DNA of 64,000 nt from the NCBI RefSeq assembly GCF_002831585.1, contig NZ_CP025113.1:5781001-5845000 (forward strand), written 5' to 3'. A program made the position numbers and the translations under genes. The stretch comes from Bradyrhizobium sp. SK17 (GTDB lineage: Bacteria; Pseudomonadota; Alphaproteobacteria; Rhizobiales; Xanthobacteraceae). Below, piece after piece: positions 27,210 to 36,594 of this stretch. Each line of letters begins with the position of its first letter. The stretch's first letter is position 1. A model generated the notes under the pieces. It did not search any database, had not been told where the DNA came from, and saw only the letters and a list, made by a program, of their open reading frames with translations.

Positions 27210-28385
27210 ATGGCGGACAGTCTACATATTCCGTTGCAGCCAATCGACTGGGACGCCGAGGATGTGACGGCGGCAATCGGAGAGATCGTCACTGACGCGC
27301 TCGCCAGCCTTGATCCTGTGCATTTCTGGCCGGCGCACCCAAAAGATGACGGCCTTCCGGACGGAACCGCGAGCTTTTACTTCGGCGCGACGGGGATGAT
27401 CTGGGCGCTCGACTATCTCAGGCAGGTTGGCGCGATCAGCGTACCCTTCGATTTCGGCCCGGTGCTGCCGCGCCTGATTGAGAACAGCAGAGCTGAATTC
27501 GCAAAGCGCAACTATTCGGCACACGGATCCCTCCTGTTCGGCGATCTTGGCAGCCTCCTCCTCATGATGCGGCTGCGCCCCGACGCTGTCGTCGCAGATC
27601 AAATCTACGACCGAGCCGAAGCAAACATCTCGCTTCCGATCCGTGAGTTGATGTGGGGCATGCCGGGCTCGATGCTGGCGTGCCTCCATATGCATGACAT
27701 GACGCGCGAGGCGCGTTGGCATCCGTTGTTCAACGCCCAGGCCACGCGGCTGCTGTCCGAGCTTGAAGACACCGAGCTGGGACCCCTGTGGCGACAAGAT
27801 CTGTACGGTCATCATCACCGTTGGCTTGGTCCCGTGCATGGTTATGCCGGGAATATGATCCCGTTGCTGCGCGGCTGGAGCTGGCTGGAAGAAGAGCAGC
27901 GCGCGCTGGTGACCACGGTCGTTCCGCAAACCCTGACACGGAACGCGTGGCGAACCGCCGCGGGCATCAACTGGCCGGCCATCGCCGGCGGCACCTCGCG
28001 TCTGTGCCAGCACTGCCACGGCGCACCAGGCATGGTCACGACGTTTGCCGACGTGCCCTTGGAATCGCCTGAGCTGGACGAGTTGCTACGGCAGGGCGGC
28101 GAATTTACCTGGAACGCCGGCCCGCTCAGCAAGGGCTCCAACCTCTGTCACGGCACGGGCGGCAACGGCTACGCCTTCCTGAAGCTCTTCCGCCGGCTCG
28201 GCGACGCCACTTGGCTTGAACGGGCGCGATCGTTCGCGATGACGGCCATCGCCCAATGCCGCGAAGAAAGGTCGGAACTCGGAAGAGGCCGCTATACGTT
28301 ATGGACCGGCGACGTCGGTCTGGCGGTCTATCTCTGGGATTGCCTAACCGGCGAACCCCGCTTCCCGACTATCGACGTGTTCTAA
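27210..28385 (+). CDS. Stand-alone LanC-like (LANCL) protein
   Basis: The 391-residue protein has the alpha/alpha-barrel repeats and zinc site of the LanC family: the first Cys in LCQHCHGAPGMV (about residue 270) and Cys-His in SNLCHGTGGNGYAFLKL (about residue 312). The motifs CHGAPG and CHGTGG resemble eukaryotic LANCL proteins more than lantibiotic cyclases. No LanA precursor or LanB/LanM dehydratase gene is in the window, so a lantibiotic role is unlikely. LANCL proteins can add glutathione to dehydroamino acids in damaged peptides; a protein-repair role next to a DNA-repair gene is only an inference. Start by ATG at 27210 with GGGGACG upstream. Confidence 0.8.
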   Translation: MADSLHIPLQPIDWDAEDVTAAIGEIVTDALASLDPVHFWPAHPKDDGLPDGTASFYFGATGMIWALDYLRQVGAISVPFDFGPVLPRLIENSRAEFAKRNYSAHGSLLFGDLGSLLLMMRLRPDAVVADQIYDRAEANISLPIRELMWGMPGSMLACLHMHDMTREARWHPLFNAQATRLLSELEDTELGPLWRQDLYGHHHRWLGPVHGYAGNMIPLLRGWSWLEEEQRALVTTVVPQTLTRNAWRTAAGINWPAIAGGTSRLCQHCHGAPGMVTTFADVPLESPELDELLRQGGEFTWNAGPLSKGSNLCHGTGGNGYAFLKLFRRLGDATWLERARSFAMTAIAQCREERSELGRGRYTLWTGDVGLAVYLWDCLTGEPRFPTIDVF

Positions 28386-28619
28386 CGAGCAACCGGATTG
28401 TCCTGGCGCCAGTTGCACGGGCTCGCAAATGTCAGTTGCGACCGCTTCGGGGCTGAAAACATCCGCGACAATTCTGAATAATAGAAAAATATCACTGAGT
28501 TGCTCGACGTGTCAAGTTGCTTGGTCGAACGCCGGCCGCCGCCGGCTGCTTTGCATGGGGTTGTTTTCGATATTTTGGCCGCCCCCCTGCGACCGCCCCA
28601 CGGCTTCATGTTGCTCCAG

Positions 28620-29201
28620 CTAGTCGTTCCGCGGATTGTCCTTCAGCCATTCCAGCACGTCGCCGGCGTTCCGGTCGGGTGGAAACACCGGATAGAACAC
28701 GTGCGTGATGCGCGCATCGTCGATGATCAGCGCGAGCCGCTTGATCAGGGTCTGGCCGGCCACCGACATCGTCGGCAACTTCAGCGTGTGCGTCAGTTCC
28801 AGCGCTTCGTCGGACAGCACCGCGAACGGCAAATGCAGGCGCGATGCCATCTCGATCTGATAGTCGTTGCTCTGCGTCGACAGCCCGAACACCTGCGCCG
28901 CACCGGCCGCCTTGAGGTCGGCGAACAGGTCGCGGAACGCGCAGGTCTGCGGCGTGCAGCCGCGTGCACCCGGGATCATGTCCCAATCATCGACCAGCCC
29001 GATCTTGCCGGGCTCGCCGGTTCGCGGATAGGCGAACACCACGGTGCGGCCCTCGAGCGCCGCCAGCACCACCGACGTATCGTCGGTCGCGCGCAGCCGG
29101 ACCGGCGGGATCGTCATGCCGGTCAGATGGGCCGCGCCGCCGTCGTCGCGAGGTGCCGGAATCTTGCTCCAGTCGACGTCGGTGAGGCTGCTCTGGGTCA
29201 T
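28620..29201 (-). CDS. Peroxiredoxin (AhpC/TSA, PrxQ/BCP-like)
   Basis: The 193-residue thioredoxin-fold protein reduces peroxides. The peroxidatic cysteine lies in GARGCTPQTCAFRDL, an atypical 2-Cys layout with a second Cys five residues on, as in PrxQ/BCP proteins. The start at 29201 (MTQSSLTDVDW) is favoured by AGGGAG nine bases upstream; an ATG at 29210 is too close to that site. It is flanked upstream by a palindromic repeat at 29220. Confidence 0.82.
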   Translation of the reverse strand: MTQSSLTDVDWSKIPAPRDDGGAAHLTGMTIPPVRLRATDDTSVVLAALEGRTVVFAYPRTGEPGKIGLVDDWDMIPGARGCTPQTCAFRDLFADLKAAGAAQVFGLSTQSNDYQIEMASRLHLPFAVLSDEALELTHTLKLPTMSVAGQTLIKRLALIIDDARITHVFYPVFPPDRNAGDVLEWLKDNPRND

Positions 29202-29219
29202 GGCCGACATCTCCCTGGG

Positions 29220-29300
29220 CGTCATTGCGAGCGAAGCGAAGCAATCCGTAGCGTCGCGCACTGGATAGCTGGCTTCGTCGCTGCGCTCCTCGCAATGACG
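29220..29300. repeat. Palindromic intergenic repeat, CGTCATTGCGAG family
   Basis: The 81-bp element has inverted ends CGTCATTGCGAG (29220-29231) and CTCGCAATGACG (29289-29300), and the inner part GCGAAGCGAAGCAATCC / GGCTTCGTCGCTGCGCTCC. This is a well-known scattered repeat in Bradyrhizobium and relatives by recollection. It fills the gap between smpB's end and the peroxiredoxin start. Confidence 0.8.
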
Positions 29301-29309
29301 GCTTGAACT

Positions 29310-29783
29310 CTATCCCCGCGCCCGCATCAGGCGGCCCTTCTCGCGGCCCCAATCGCGCTTCTTCTCGCTCTCGCGCTTGTCGTGCAGCTTCTTGCCCTTG
29401 GCGACCGCAAGCAGCAGTTTGGCACGACCGCGCTCGTTGAAGTACAGCTTCAGCGGAATGAGCGTCATGCCCTCACGGTCGACCGCACCGAGCAGCTTGT
29501 TGATCTGCTTGCGATGCAGCAGCAGCTTCCGCGGCCGCTTCGGCTCGTGGTTGAAGCGGTTGGCCTGCAGATATTCGGGGATATTGGCATTGATCAGCCA
29601 GATCTCGCCGTCCTTGGAATCCGCATAGGATTCCGCGATCGTGCTCTTGCCGCTGCGGATTGATTTCACCTCGGTACCGGTCAGCGAAATGCCGGCCTCG
29701 ATGGTGTCCTCGATGGCGTAGTTGAAGCGGGCCTTTCGGTTTTCGGCGACAACCTTGATCGGGCGTTCGTTCTTCTCGGCCAC
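29310..29783 (-). CDS. smpB: SsrA-binding protein SmpB
   Basis: SmpB binds tmRNA and lets it rescue stalled ribosomes. The 157-residue protein shows the family blocks [56 protein letters not shown] and the basic tail [15 protein letters not shown]. The start is a GTG at 29783, one base after the mscL stop, so mscL and smpB are one transcript. dapA upstream is also on this strand; dapA-smpB neighbourhood is common in alphaproteobacteria. Confidence 0.95.
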   Translation of the reverse strand: MAEKNERPIKVVAENRKARFNYAIEDTIEAGISLTGTEVKSIRSGKSTIAESYADSKDGEIWLINANIPEYLQANRFNHEPKRPRKLLLHRKQINKLLGAVDREGMTLIPLKLYFNERGRAKLLLAVAKGKKLHDKRESEKKRDWGREKGRLMRARG

Positions 29784-29784
29784 T

Positions 29785-30198
29785 TTAGCTCTTCTTGAGG
29801 AGGTCGCGGATTTCCGTCAGCAGCACGACCTCGGCGGACGGCTTCGGCGGCTCGGCGGGCGCAGCCGCCTCCTTGCGCTTGAGCTGGTTCATGGTGCGGA
29901 TGACGATGAACAGCACGAATGCGACGATGACGAAATTCACGATCAGGGTGATGAAGCTGCCGTAAGCCAGCACGGCACCTTGCTTCTTGGCGTCGGCCAG
30001 GTTGGTGGCCACCACGTTCTTGGAGAGCGGGACGAAATAGTTGGAGAAGTCGAGGCCGCCCAGCATGCCGACGATCGGCATGATGATGTCGTTGACCAAC
30101 GACGTGACGATGCCTCCGAAGGCCGCACCGATGATGACGCCGACGGCGAGGTCGACGACATTGCCCTTCATGGCGAAATCGCGGAATTCCTTCAGCAT
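29785..30198 (-). CDS. mscL: Large-conductance mechanosensitive channel
   Basis: MscL opens under membrane tension to release solutes. The 137-residue protein begins [28 protein letters not shown], the amphipathic helix plus first membrane segment of the family, with the second segment at about residues 75-100 and a C-terminal helical bundle [12 protein letters not shown]. The ATG at 30198 follows AAGGGG at a good distance; an ATG at 30204 is possible. Between dapA and smpB. Confidence 0.95.
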   Translation of the reverse strand: MLKEFRDFAMKGNVVDLAVGVIIGAAFGGIVTSLVNDIIMPIVGMLGGLDFSNYFVPLSKNVVATNLADAKKQGAVLAYGSFITLIVNFVIVAFVLFIVIRTMNQLKRKEAAAPAEPPKPSAEVVLLTEIRDLLKKS

Positions 30199-30257
30199 TC
30201 CCATCCCCTTCTGTTCGACATTGCGCACGACATCGTGCACGGCAGTACAGTCTTGGC

Positions 30258-31148
30258 TCAGTTGATCAGGCCGGCATGCACCATGGCGCTGCGGACGGCC
30301 TGGCGGGTCGGCTCCGAAACCGGCACCATCGGCAAACGCAGCTTCTCGTCGAGCTTGCCGAGCAGCGACATCGCATACTTCACCGGCGCCGGGTTGCTCT
30401 CGATGAACAGGTTGGTGTGCAGCGGCATCAGCTTGTCATGGATCTTCAACGCGGTGGTGACATCGCCCTTCTGCCAGGCGGTCTGGAATTCCGAGCACAG
30501 CCTGGGCGCGACGTTCGAGGTCACCGAGATGCAGCCATGGCCGCCGTGTGCCATGTAGCCGATGATGGTGGCATCCTCGCCCGACAGTTGGTTGAAGTCC
30601 TCGCCCATCGCGGCGCGCTGCTGCGACACCCGCACCATGCTGGCGGTCGCGTCCTTCACGCCGGCGATGTTTTTCAACTCGAACAGCCGCTTCATGGTGT
30701 CGACCGACATGTCGATCACCGAACGCGGCGGGATGTTGTAGATGATGATCGGAATGTTGATCGCATCGTTGATCGCCTTGAAGTGCTGATACATGCCCTC
30801 CTGGGTGGGCTTGTTGTAGTACGGCGTCACCACCAGCACCGCGGTCGCACCGGCCTTCTCGGCATGCTCGGCCAGCTCGATCGCTTCCTTGGTCGAGTTC
30901 GAGCCCGCGCCGGCGATCACTGGCACCCGGCCCTTGGCCTCCTCGATGCACCACTCCACCACCCGCTTGTGCTCGTCATGGCTGAGCGTCGGGCTTTCGC
31001 CTGTCGTGCCGACCGGCACCAGGCCGTGCGTGCCCTCGGAAATCTGCCAGTTCACGAGGCTGCGGAACGCCGCCTCATCCACGCCGCCGTTCTTGAAGGG
31101 CGTCACCAAGGCAGTGAATGACCCCCGGAATTTTGTCTTGGCTGCCAT
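30258..31148 (-). CDS. dapA: 4-hydroxy-tetrahydrodipicolinate synthase
   Basis: DapA condenses pyruvate with aspartate semialdehyde in lysine and diaminopimelate synthesis. The 296-residue TIM barrel has [19 protein letters not shown], the active-site tyrosine in [13 protein letters not shown] and the Schiff-base lysine in [11 protein letters not shown]. Length is typical. It heads the mscL-smpB run, with 59 bp to mscL, and its 305-bp upstream region to the divergent transglycosylase gene shows no other gene. Confidence 0.95.
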   Translation of the reverse strand: MAAKTKFRGSFTALVTPFKNGGVDEAAFRSLVNWQISEGTHGLVPVGTTGESPTLSHDEHKRVVEWCIEEAKGRVPVIAGAGSNSTKEAIELAEHAEKAGATAVLVVTPYYNKPTQEGMYQHFKAINDAINIPIIIYNIPPRSVIDMSVDTMKRLFELKNIAGVKDATASMVRVSQQRAAMGEDFNQLSGEDATIIGYMAHGGHGCISVTSNVAPRLCSEFQTAWQKGDVTTALKIHDKLMPLHTNLFIESNPAPVKYAMSLLGKLDEKLRLPMVPVSEPTRQAVRSAMVHAGLIN

Positions 31149-31453
31149 GGACTTCCTCCAAACGCTTCAGGCTAAAGGCTAAGGTCGACGGACCCGTGTT
31201 TTTGGCGTGCTTCCGGCCGTGCGACCAACCCGGTTCATGTGAAACCGCCATGAAAGGCAATTCATACCGGGTCTGACCGACCGGCGAAAGGGCCGTACCG
31301 TACCTATTCCCAGCCGGTTCCAGCCGCGATTTTGCCGCGGTGCTGGCGCAAACAGCCGCACCGGCAGGCTTCTTAGTATTTTGTCTACGTTTTCACTCAA
31401 ATAAGAACCCATGGCCCGATCGACCAGATGATTCGGGGCCACGGAGGGCTTCC

Positions 31454-33949
31454 GTGATTCGTTCCGCCCGAGCAGGTACATTGCGATCGACGGCACTGGC
31501 GACGAGCCTGGCGCTCGTCGTCGGCCTTGCGACTCTGACGGCCGACGCATGGGCTGCCTCGGATGCTCCGGCGGCGGCGCCGGCTGCCGACAGCACCTCT
31601 TCCAAGCCCACCGCTCCCAAATCCGCCGCGGCCAAGACCACGCCGAAGGCTTCTCCCAAGACCACGGCAAAGCCGACCGCGGCCAAGCACAACGATACCA
31701 AGGCCAGCGCAGCCAAGACGAGCGAGACCAAGGCCGAAACGGCCAAGACACACGCGTCCAAATCCAGCGCGGCCAAGACGGAGGGCGCCAAGACCAGCCC
31801 TGCCAAGACCACCCCTGCCAAGACCACGGATTCCAAAACCTCGGACTCCAAAGCAACCGCGTCGAAGAGCACGACAACCAAGTCCGGCGCAGCGAAGTCG
31901 GCGGCTCCGGTCGCGACCGGAAGTCTGCCGAAGCGACCGGCGCCGGTCAGCGCTTCCGCGCCCGCGCTGGTTCCGGCGACCCGCCAGCACGCCGCGCCGA
32001 TCGTGCGCAAGCCGGTGCTGCCCGCGGCGATCGCAGCGACATCGTCGACCTCGCAGTCGGACAAGGATGCGCTCGCAAGCGTCGTCGAGCTGCTGCGCAA
32101 GCGCCGGCCGGCCGACGCCACCGAAGCCGAGGCCTCGATCTCCGACCCGGTCGCGCGCAAGCTCGCCGAATGGCTGATCCTGCGCAGCGAGAACAATGGC
32201 GCCTCGGTCGAGCGCTACCGCACCTTCCTTGATGCCAATCCGGGCTGGCCGTCACAGACCTTCCTGCGGCGCCGGATCGAGGCCTCGCTGTGGGACGATC
32301 GCCGCGACGACTCCGCGGTCTGGGCCTGGTTCCAGAATGAATCGCCGATCTCGGCCAAGGGCCGGCTCGCGCTCGCCAAGGTGATGGTCTCCCGCGGTGA
32401 TCGCGGCAATGCCGAACGCCTGGTCCGCGAGGCCTGGCGCAACGACGGCATGAGCGAGGACACCGAAACCGCCGCGCTCGATATGTTCGGCTCGTTCCTG
32501 ACCGCGGGCGACCACAAGGCGCGCATGGACGCGATGCTCTATGGCACCGACAACGAGGCTGCCGGCATGCGCGCAGCCAAGCGTCTCGGCTCCGGTTACG
32601 TGGCGCTGGCCAAGGCGCGCATCGCCGCCACCCGCAAGGGCTCGAACCTGCGCGCGCTGCTCGAGGCGGTGCCGAGCGAACTCACCGGCGACACCGGCTA
32701 TCTGTTCGCCAAGATCCAGTTGCTCCGCCGCGAGGAGAAATTCGCCGAAGCCGCGCGGCTGATGCTGAGCGCGCCGAAGGATCCATCGCGCCTCTACAAC
32801 GTCGACGAATGGTGGATCGAGCGCCGGCTGCTGGCGCGCAAGATGATCGACAACAACGAATTTCGCACCGCTTATCTGATTGCGCGCGACGCGGCACTGC
32901 CGGCCCGCGACATCTACAAGACCGAGCAGGAATTCACCTCGGGCTGGATCGCGTTGCGCTTCCTCAACGATCCCGCCCTCGCCTCCGAGCATTTCGCGCG
33001 GATCGGCGTCGGCAGCGCCAACCCGACCGCACTGGCGCGTGCCGGCTATTGGCAGGGCCGCGCCGCGGAAGCCGCCGGCCGGGGCCAGGAGGCACGCGCC
33101 GCCTATGCCCGCGCGGCCGAGCAATCGACCAGCTATTACGGCCAGCTCGCGCGCGCCAAGCTCGGCCTGCCGCAGATCGAGCTCAACAGCGCGCCGCGCG
33201 GCCGCGGCGCCGACCGTCTGGAAATCGTCCGTGCCGTTGCGCTGCTTTATGAGATCGACGCCCGCGAGTTCGCGATCCCGATCTTCGGCGACATGGGCGA
33301 CAATGGCGATCCGGAAGCTCTCGCCGGGCTCGGCGAGCTGACCGCACGCAACGGCGATGCCCGCGGCATGCTGCTGATGGGCAAGGCCGCGCTCAATCGC
33401 GGCCTGCCGTTCGACCACTACGCCTATCCGGTGAACGGCATTCCCTCCTTCCGGCAGGTCGGGCCGGAGGTCGAGCAGAGCGTGGTCTACGCCATCGCCC
33501 GCCAGGAGAGCGCGTTCAATCCGGCCGTGGTGTCGCCGGCGCAGGCTTATGGCCTGATGCAGGTGACGCCGGATGCCGGACGCTATGTCTCCAAGCGCGC
33601 CGGCATCACCTTCGATCTCAACCGGATGAAGACCGACCCGGTCTACAATGCGATGTTGGGCGCCGCCGAACTCGGCGGCCTGCTCGAGGACTATCGCGGC
33701 TCCTATATCCTCACCTTCGCCGCCTACAATGCCGGCCGCGGCAGCGTGCGGAAGTGGATCGAGCGCTATGGCGATCCCCGCGATCCCAAGGTCGACGCGG
33801 TCGATTGGGTCGAGCTGATTCCGTTCTCCGAGACCCGGAACTACGTCCAGCGGATCATGGAGAACCTGCAGGTCTACCGTGCCCGGTTCGGCGGCGGCAG
33901 CAGGTTGCAGATCGAGGCCGACCTGCATCGCGGCGCCAGCGTGGAATGA
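31454..33949 (+). CDS. slt: Soluble lytic murein transglycosylase with a Lys/Ala/Thr-rich linker
   Basis: Slt cleaves the glycan chain of peptidoglycan in the periplasm. The 831-residue protein has a signal peptide (STALATSLALVVGLATLTADAWA), a repeat-rich KTT/AAKT region at about residues 50-155 resembling histone H1 tails, an alpha-superhelical domain of TPR-like helices (about 200-640), and a C-terminal SLT catalytic domain. The catalytic Glu is in AIARQESAFNP and downstream motifs are AYGLMQVTPDAG and AAYNAGRGSV. The start is a GTG at 31454 with GGAGGG five bases upstream. The basic linker may bind anionic cell-wall polymers; that is an inference. Confidence 0.92.
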   Translation: MIRSARAGTLRSTALATSLALVVGLATLTADAWAASDAPAAAPAADSTSSKPTAPKSAAAKTTPKASPKTTAKPTAAKHNDTKASAAKTSETKAETAKTHASKSSAAKTEGAKTSPAKTTPAKTTDSKTSDSKATASKSTTTKSGAAKSAAPVATGSLPKRPAPVSASAPALVPATRQHAAPIVRKPVLPAAIAATSSTSQSDKDALASVVELLRKRRPADATEAEASISDPVARKLAEWLILRSENNGASVERYRTFLDANPGWPSQTFLRRRIEASLWDDRRDDSAVWAWFQNESPISAKGRLALAKVMVSRGDRGNAERLVREAWRNDGMSEDTETAALDMFGSFLTAGDHKARMDAMLYGTDNEAAGMRAAKRLGSGYVALAKARIAATRKGSNLRALLEAVPSELTGDTGYLFAKIQLLRREEKFAEAARLMLSAPKDPSRLYNVDEWWIERRLLARKMIDNNEFRTAYLIARDAALPARDIYKTEQEFTSGWIALRFLNDPALASEHFARIGVGSANPTALARAGYWQGRAAEAAGRGQEARAAYARAAEQSTSYYGQLARAKLGLPQIELNSAPRGRGADRLEIVRAVALLYEIDAREFAIPIFGDMGDNGDPEALAGLGELTARNGDARGMLLMGKAALNRGLPFDHYAYPVNGIPSFRQVGPEVEQSVVYAIARQESAFNPAVVSPAQAYGLMQVTPDAGRYVSKRAGITFDLNRMKTDPVYNAMLGAAELGGLLEDYRGSYILTFAAYNAGRGSVRKWIERYGDPRDPKVDAVDWVELIPFSETRNYVQRIMENLQVYRARFGGGSRLQIEADLHRGASVE

Positions 33950-34070
33950 GCTGGCCCGGCCGGTTTTCAACAGAGATGTGACGGGACATTGCTGATCGCG
34001 GCCAGATCTTGAGCTAACCCGTTGTTATAGCATAATTTTCATGAACTTTTGCACCCCCGCACCGGGAATC

Positions 34071-34089
34071 AGCCTCTTATATAGAGGCT
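34071..34089 (+). promoter_or_regulatory. Inverted repeat AGCCTC-TTATATA-GAGGCT before tRNA-Ser
   Basis: A six-bp perfect palindrome encloses TTATATA, 100 bases before the tRNA. It may be the tRNA promoter's -10 region within a dyad, or a hairpin ending the slt transcript. There is no T-run and no well-spaced -35, so neither reading is secure. Confidence 0.25.
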
Positions 34090-34188
34090 GCGCACTCTGC
34101 TGGTGGCGGAGCTGCCACTAAATCACCTTGTCGCAATCTGAATCTGCCGCTTGCGGCTCAGCGCCCACTCGGGCATATCGGCGCCACC

Positions 34189-34283
<95 letters not shown>

Positions 34284-34296
34284 GGGACCAAATGTC

Positions 34297-35587
34297 CGGC
34301 CCAGACAGATGGGTAACAGATCGTACCTAAGACATGGGTGACAACCTCGTGCCGAACGGGTTGTCGAGTGGTTGCAGGGTTTTCTGCTCCAGGTCAAAGT
34401 ATCCCAAATCATAGTGCATGAAGCTGGCGAGCCAAATGCCGTCGTCGACCTCCTTGATGCCGAGTTTCTGGCCGGCCAGGACGGTGGAGATGTTGATTCT
34501 CTTGCGGAGTAGGCAGAGGCGTCCGCAGGCGGTGACGAGGACGTCGCGGTCGTGGAACGGATAGGTCAGCTCAGGCAGGCCTGCATAACGACGTGGTGAA
34601 GCGCCGTAGAGCTCGGCCGGGCACTTCATGTCGAGCGCCTCATGAGGTCGTTCGGTATTGAACTCGCGGATGAAGGCGTCGAAGCGGTCCTGCTGCTGTA
34701 AACTGTTGGAGCCGGGCGGACGGGTGGCTTCCTTCTTGAGCGTCAGGTGCATGCGTTCATGGCGGCCATTTTGCTGCGGATGGCCAGGTTTGATGCGCTC
34801 GATCGCGATGCCGAGCCGGAGCCACCACACCGACAGCTTTGAGAGATTGAACAAGGCATTGGGACTGGCAAAGGGCACGCCATTGTCGGATCGGATGGCA
34901 AGCGGCAGGCCGCGTTCACGGAACAGGCGCTCGAAGGCATCAATTGCAGGCTCCTCGCGCGTTGAATCGAGTGCTTCGCATAAGAGCAGAAAGCGCGAGG
35001 CATGATCGGTGACGGTCAAGGGATAGCAGTACCGGCCGTTGCCGAGCTTGAACTCGCCCTTGAAGTCGGTGCACCACAGATCATTGGGCACGGCGCCTGG
35101 CGACAGCGGCGTGCCGCGCGCGCGGTGGCGCGGCCCGCCTCCGCGCCTGACCAGACCGTGGCGGTCGAGTACCGCATGGATGGTGCTTTTGGCCGGAACG
35201 CGGATATCGCCATCGAGCCGCCGTACCAAAAGTTCGCGGATCTTGCGGGCTCCCCAGTGCGGCTTCTCGGCCTTCAGCCGGACAATCAGGGCTTCAAGCG
35301 GCTGCGGGAGCTGGTTGGCATAACGCACCGGCCGGCGCGACCGGTCGCTCAGCGCTTCGAGCCCGTGCTCCTTGTATCGATCGAAAATCTTGTACCCGGT
35401 CTTCCGCGAGATGCCGAACTCCCGGCAAACCTCGGTCATCGCCTCTCCATCCAGCAGGCGGGCGACAAAGCGAAGGCGCTCTTCCATTACCGAACTCGCT
35501 TTCCACGGCATCCACACCTCCCGCAGAACAAAAGCGGAAAGTGTAACCCATGTGTCCGGTACGTTCTGTCACCTATCTCTCGGGCCG
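34297..35587. mobile_element. IS481-family insertion sequence
   Basis: An element of about 1.29 kb with imperfect terminal inverted repeats. Left end 34297-34342 includes GGTAACAGATCGTACC and GACATGGGT; right end 35543-35587 reads, inverted, GGTGACAGAACGTACC and CACATGGGT, and both ends begin CGGCCC. One transposase gene fills the inside. The left end lies 16 bp after the tRNA-Ser. I found no convincing target duplication, so exact ends are uncertain by a few bases. Confidence 0.82.
34327..35511 (-). CDS. IS481-family transposase
   Basis: The 394-residue protein has an N-terminal helix-turn-helix (about residues 15-50, [20 protein letters not shown]) and a DDE integrase core (about 130-300). 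The catalytic acids are in [22 protein letters not shown] and the [15 protein letters not shown] helix. Length and layout are intact, so the element could be active. The ATG at 35511 has GGGAGGT five bases upstream, and a GTG two codons earlier is also possible. It lies within the inverted repeats of the element at 34297-35587. Confidence 0.9.
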   Translation of the reverse strand: MPWKASSVMEERLRFVARLLDGEAMTEVCREFGISRKTGYKIFDRYKEHGLEALSDRSRRPVRYANQLPQPLEALIVRLKAEKPHWGARKIRELLVRRLDGDIRVPAKSTIHAVLDRHGLVRRGGGPRHRARGTPLSPGAVPNDLWCTDFKGEFKLGNGRYCYPLTVTDHASRFLLLCEALDSTREEPAIDAFERLFRERGLPLAIRSDNGVPFASPNALFNLSKLSVWWLRLGIAIERIKPGHPQQNGRHERMHLTLKKEATRPPGSNSLQQQDRFDAFIREFNTERPHEALDMKCPAELYGASPRRYAGLPELTYPFHDRDVLVTACGRLCLLRKRINISTVLAGQKLGIKEVDDGIWLASFMHYDLGYFDLEQKTLQPLDNPFGTRLSPMS

Positions 35588-35777
35588 CTCAGGCTGTTCA
35601 ACGATGCTCCCTAACGATCTCCGTCGAGAAATTTGGGCGCCCACCCGTCCGGCATGAACGGCGGTAACCTCCGCGTGAACGAAACGTCATTCCCGGCACC
35701 TCGAAGCGAGCGCGAAACAGACCCCGTTCAAGCTGGCTGCATTGTTTTCCTCACCTGATCATTTCCGGGGTAAAGCC

Positions 35778-36059
35778 ATGCAGCAAGACAGTGGCATTCA
35801 ATTCCAGGATCTCGACAAGATCTTGCGTGACGCGCAGCTTCGTCGCTCCGGCGACCTCGGTCCGTGGTTTCGGCAGCGCATCTCTGCCAGAGCAGCAGGA
35901 CTCGCTATGGCAACTTCGTTCGCCTTCATGGTTGTCGTGCTGGCGATCGTGGCCGCCCCGCGGCCGGTCTCGAGCGCTGCGCTCGGCAGCGACTGGCAAT
36001 GCAGCAAGGCGGCGTTTGTCGTGACGACCTGTCGTCAAGCCGATCCCGCACACTCATAG
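35778..36059 (+). CDS. Small membrane protein of unknown function
   Basis: The 93-residue frame begins MQQDSGIQFQDLDKILRDAQLRRSG and has one membrane segment (AMATSFAFMVVVLAIVA, about residues 43-60) and a short Cys-containing tail (WQCSKAAFVVTTCRQ). GGGGTAAA lies before the ATG at 35778. I do not recognise a family. It lies 190 bp beyond the insertion sequence in a region of small orphan genes. Confidence 0.5.
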   Translation: MQQDSGIQFQDLDKILRDAQLRRSGDLGPWFRQRISARAAGLAMATSFAFMVVVLAIVAAPRPVSSAALGSDWQCSKAAFVVTTCRQADPAHS

Positions 36060-36215
36060 CAAGCGGCCCTATCGTCGAAGGAACGTCGGCGTTTGCCCGG
36101 CGTTGCATAGGCGGCGACGGCACTTGCCAGCACAACCGGTCCCATCGTCGACCAAACGATGTCGACGCAATGCCGCAACATCGCGAGCAACATTCTCTTT
36201 GCGAGGCAAATTGCC

Positions 36216-36386
36216 ATGAACAAACGCAGGCAGACCTATTTTCGCAATGCGCTGGATCTGAGGGACAAGATCCAGGTCAAGATCTTGAGGAAGCGTCTCA
36301 AGGTCTCCGATCAACAGTTTGCTTCCATCGTTCGGAAATCTGGCCCTTCGATTTCCGCCATCACCAAGGAAGCAAAGGTGATCTGA
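36216..36386 (+). CDS. DUF3606-like small protein
   Basis: The 56-residue protein MNKRRQTYFRN... contains RDKIQVKILRKRLKVSDQQF and SIVRKSGPSISAITKEAKV, the alternating charged/hydrophobic pattern of DUF3606, small basic proteins common in rhizobia and of unknown function. GAGG lies ten bases before the ATG at 36216. The match is by recollection of the family pattern and the sequence is short. Confidence 0.55.
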   Translation: MNKRRQTYFRNALDLRDKIQVKILRKRLKVSDQQFASIVRKSGPSISAITKEAKVI

Positions 36387-36594
36387 TCCAACAACTCCAA
36401 GGGATCGGACGGTCGCCACCTCAATAGCGGGGCTATCTGCCCGTCGACGCCATAGAGGAGCACCGGCCCTCCCGTTTGTGGCGCCACCGGCGCGGCTCCG
36501 CTTTGCGCCCATCCATGCTGCGTGTCGGCTTCCCGCGGCACGGCTATTTGGCATCATGAACGAACCTTCGGCTGGGCGGGATCGAAGACATAAG

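Noticed and set aside
27210..28385. Lanthipeptide biosynthetic cluster
   Set aside because: Only the LanC-like gene is present; no precursor peptide, dehydratase, protease or dedicated exporter is linked.
32252..33970. A 572-codon open frame antisense to slt
   Set aside because: Shadow of the transglycosylase gene, whose catalytic motifs are intact.
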